From Blautia sp. (GTDB lineage: Bacteria; Bacillota; Clostridia; Lachnospirales; Lachnospiraceae), in NCBI GenBank assembly GCA_017515945.1, contig JAFWDX010000251.1:1-6253 (forward strand): 6,253 bases of DNA, given 5' to 3'. Positions 4,712-6,253 of the stretch are shown here, piece by piece. Within the stretch, counting starts at the first letter, position 1. Each line of letters starts with the position of its first letter. A model generated the notes under the pieces. It had not been told where the DNA came from. It did no database searches and saw only the letters and a list, made by a program, of their open reading frames with translations. The position numbers and the translations under genes were made by a program.

Positions 4712-6189
4712 GCCTGAACCTCCTTCATAGCCTCATAGATGCCGATCTCGTCGATCCTGTCAAGATATCCCTTGACAGCCTCGCAGAAGCCGGGCAGAGT
4801 CTTAAGGCTGTCGTCCCACATCTGCTCATTCTCAACGACTGCTTTTGCGATGGCGGCATTGTCGTCGTCACGATGATCATAATAGAAATCCAGTACCCAC
4901 TGGTCATCCTTGATCTCAAAGGTATCGGCGCCGCGTTTGCCGATCAGGCATCCTTCGCCCTTTTCCTTGCCGGCACGATAGAAATCGATATAGGCCGCGA
5001 AGGAGAAGGTCAGACATTTCGGCAGTTCACCGCCGTTGCGCTTCACATACTCCAGCACGGAAGGCATGCAGCGGGCTTTCCACTTGGAGGTGGAGTTCAG
5101 GGAAATGGACAGCAGCTGATGATCGATATAAGGATTGCTGAAACGTTCTGTCACAGCTGCCGCGAAATTCAGCAGGTCATCCTTCGGCAGATCCAGCGTC
5201 GGGATCACTTCGTCATAGAGGGTCTTGTTCATGAAGCCCTGGATCACGCTGTCCTTCATGCAGTCGCGGACGATATCCTGGCCTGCCAGGTATGCGCCGA
5301 GTACAAAGGATGTATGGGCGCCGTTGAGGATGCGGACCTTTCTCTGCTTGTAGGGTGTAACGTCGTCCACCACCATGATGGGCAGGCCGACCTTCTCGAA
5401 CGGGAACTCCTCTTTAATGGACTGCGGTCCCTCGATGACCCATGCGCCGAATACTTCGCCGGTGTCCAGATTGTTGTCCTCATAGCCCAGCTCAGCCCAC
5501 AGCTGCTCGGCCTCGGCGCGGGGATAGCCCGGCACGATCCGGTCTACGAGTGTGGAGCAGAAGATATTTTCGCTGTCGACCCATGCGTCGAATTCATCGC
5601 CCAGGCCCCACTGGCGGACATACTCGTGTACGCAGCGTTTGAGCTCGTCGCCGTTGTGGTCGATCAGCTCGCAGGAAAGGATGATGAAGCCCTTGAGGCC
5701 GAGGTTAAAGCGCTTGTACAGGAACTGGGTGAGCTTACCCGGGAAGCTGTTGGCGGGCTTGTCTTCAAATTTGCACTCGGGATCGTAAACGATACCGGCC
5801 TCAGTCGTATTGGAAGCGATGAAGCGCAGATCCGGATTTTCCGCACAGGCCATGTAGGCGTCATAGTCGAGATACGCGTTGATGACACGGCTGAGGGCGG
5901 AGATGATCCTCTTTTTGTTTACCTTCTCGCCGTTCTCCTGGCCGCGCAGATACAGGGTGTACAGGGCATCCTGATCCTTAAAACGCTGACGGGCGTCAAA
6001 GGCGATGGGCTGTACGACGCAGACCTTTGAATTAAAGCCGGCTTCTTCGTTCATTCTGTCGATAAAGTAATCCACGAAAGCGCGAAGGAAATTGCCTTCG
6101 CCGAACTGCAGGACGCGCTCGGGGGCATCCTTGAGCAGATAGCCGTCATAGTTCATCTCTTCGAGAGTTTTATAGCTGAGTTTTTTCAT
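4708..6189 (-). CDS. uxaB: Tagaturonate reductase (altronate oxidoreductase)
   Basis: Predicted cytosolic NADH-dependent reductase converting D-tagaturonate to D-altronate in galacturonate breakdown. It is 493 residues, close to the 483 of E. coli UxaB. Seen in the protein: an N-terminal nucleotide-binding domain of the mannitol dehydrogenase family with VLQFGEGNFLRAF (26-38) and SNTTEAGI (127-133), then SCELIDHNG (172-180) and STLVDRIVPGYP (212-223). The C-terminal domain has the family catalytic pattern K-x4-N-x2-H at K284, N289 and H292 (KVRILNGAH). The ATG at 6187-6189 follows AAGGAG by 5 nt, so the start is well supported. It is the first gene of the visible series and its stop overlaps the start of the altronate dehydratase gene. 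Fructuronate reductase (UxuB) and other mannitol dehydrogenase relatives share the fold. The motifs and the uxaA partner favour UxaB. Confidence 0.93.
   Translation of the reverse strand: MKKLSYKTLEEMNYDGYLLKDAPERVLQFGEGNFLRAFVDYFIDRMNEEAGFNSKVCVVQPIAFDARQRFKDQDALYTLYLRGQENGEKVNKKRIISALSRVINAYLDYDAYMACAENPDLRFIASNTTEAGIVYDPECKFEDKPANSFPGKLTQFLYKRFNLGLKGFIILSCELIDHNGDELKRCVHEYVRQWGLGDEFDAWVDSENIFCSTLVDRIVPGYPRAEAEQLWAELGYEDNNLDTGEVFGAWVIEGPQSIKEEFPFEKVGLPIMVVDDVTPYKQRKVRILNGAHTSFVLGAYLAGQDIVRDCMKDSVIQGFMNKTLYDEVIPTLDLPKDDLLNFAAAVTERFSNPYIDHQLLSISLNSTSKWKARCMPSVLEYVKRNGGELPKCLTFSFAAYIDFYRAGKEKGEGCLIGKRGADTFEIKDDQWVLDFYYDHRDDDNAAIAKAVVENEQMWDDSLKTLPGFCEAVKGYLDRIDEIGIYEAMKEVQA
4719..4725 (-). promoter_or_regulatory. 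Ribosome binding site of uxaA (inside uxaB)
   Basis: AAGGAGG on the minus strand, 7 nt before the GTG start at 4711 and inside the last codons of uxaB. It fixes a non-ATG start and supports coupled translation of the two genes. Confidence 0.85.
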
Positions 6190-6194
6190 GATGA

Positions 6195-6200
6195 CTCCTT
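6195..6200 (-). promoter_or_regulatory. Ribosome binding site of uxaB
   Basis: AAGGAG on the minus strand, 5 nt upstream of the ATG at 6189. No convincing -35/-10 pair can be placed in the 64 nt between this gene and the window edge, so the promoter may lie outside. Confidence 0.8.
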
Positions 6201-6211
6201 TATAATCGTAC

Positions 6212-6243
6212 GCTGTTAAGCTTTTTAGGGCTGTTGAGCTTTT
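6212..6243. repeat. Tandem 14-nt direct repeat upstream of uxaB
   Basis: GCTGTTAAGCTTTT at 6212-6225 and GCTGTTGAGCTTTT at 6230-6243 differ at one base and start 18 nt apart. They lie 23-54 nt upstream of the uxaB start codon, where an operator or activator site would sit. That function is inferred from position only. No regulator family is recognised from the sequence. Confidence 0.55.
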
Positions 6244-6253
6244 GTTCTACATA

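Noticed and set aside
4873..6030. 385-codon open frame on the plus strand, antisense to uxaB
   Set aside because: A shadow of uxaB codon use, with no recognisable motifs and no support on its strand. The opposite strand has an intact reductase.

Overview
The window reads as part of a hexuronate (galacturonate/pectin) catabolism locus from a Gram-positive gut-type bacterium, most likely a Lachnospiraceae-like Clostridia member. That assignment is inference. It rests on the strong AGGAGG-type ribosome binding sites, the protein family variants (a 365-residue PfkB kinase ending in ARVKR, a gluconate-5-dehydrogenase-type SDR ending in ILAYIGKQP), the moderately GC-rich coding sequence and the kinds of small interspersed repeats. 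No rRNA, tRNA, transposase, CRISPR array or defence gene is visible.

All recognisable genes lie on the minus strand. In transcription order (right to left) they are: tagaturonate reductase (4708-6189), altronate dehydratase (3233-4711, coupled by a 4-nt GTGA overlap), a KduD/gluconate-5-dehydrogenase-like SDR (2130-2930), a KdgF-like cupin (1647-1970) and a 2-keto-3-deoxygluconate (KDG) kinase (222-1319). Together they describe two arms meeting at KDG. Tagaturonate goes to altronate and then KDG through UxaB and UxaA. Unsaturated uronate from pectin lyase products goes to 5-keto-4-deoxyuronate (KdgF) and, after an isomerase (KduI) not seen here, to KDG through the SDR. KdgK then makes KDPG. 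Uronate isomerase (uxaC), kduI, KDPG aldolase, transporters and a regulator are not in the window.

The gaps hold most of the unexplained structure. The 302-nt gap upstream of the SDR is almost wholly composed of nested direct and inverted repeats, and a 35-nt piece of it recurs (31/35) upstream of the kinase. The 327-nt gap upstream of the kinase also holds a weak 70-codon ORF and an 8+8 palindrome. The 159-nt gap between SDR and cupin contains a 29-nt direct repeat (27/29). Just after the kinase lie REP/BIME-like hairpins, one with a perfect 33-bp stem, whose loop-closing base pairs covary. The 64 nt upstream of uxaB carry a tandem 14-nt repeat at an 18-nt period, a candidate operator.

The metabolic content is ordinary and I see no clearly new enzymatic or defence system. 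The repeat structures are the part worth following up.
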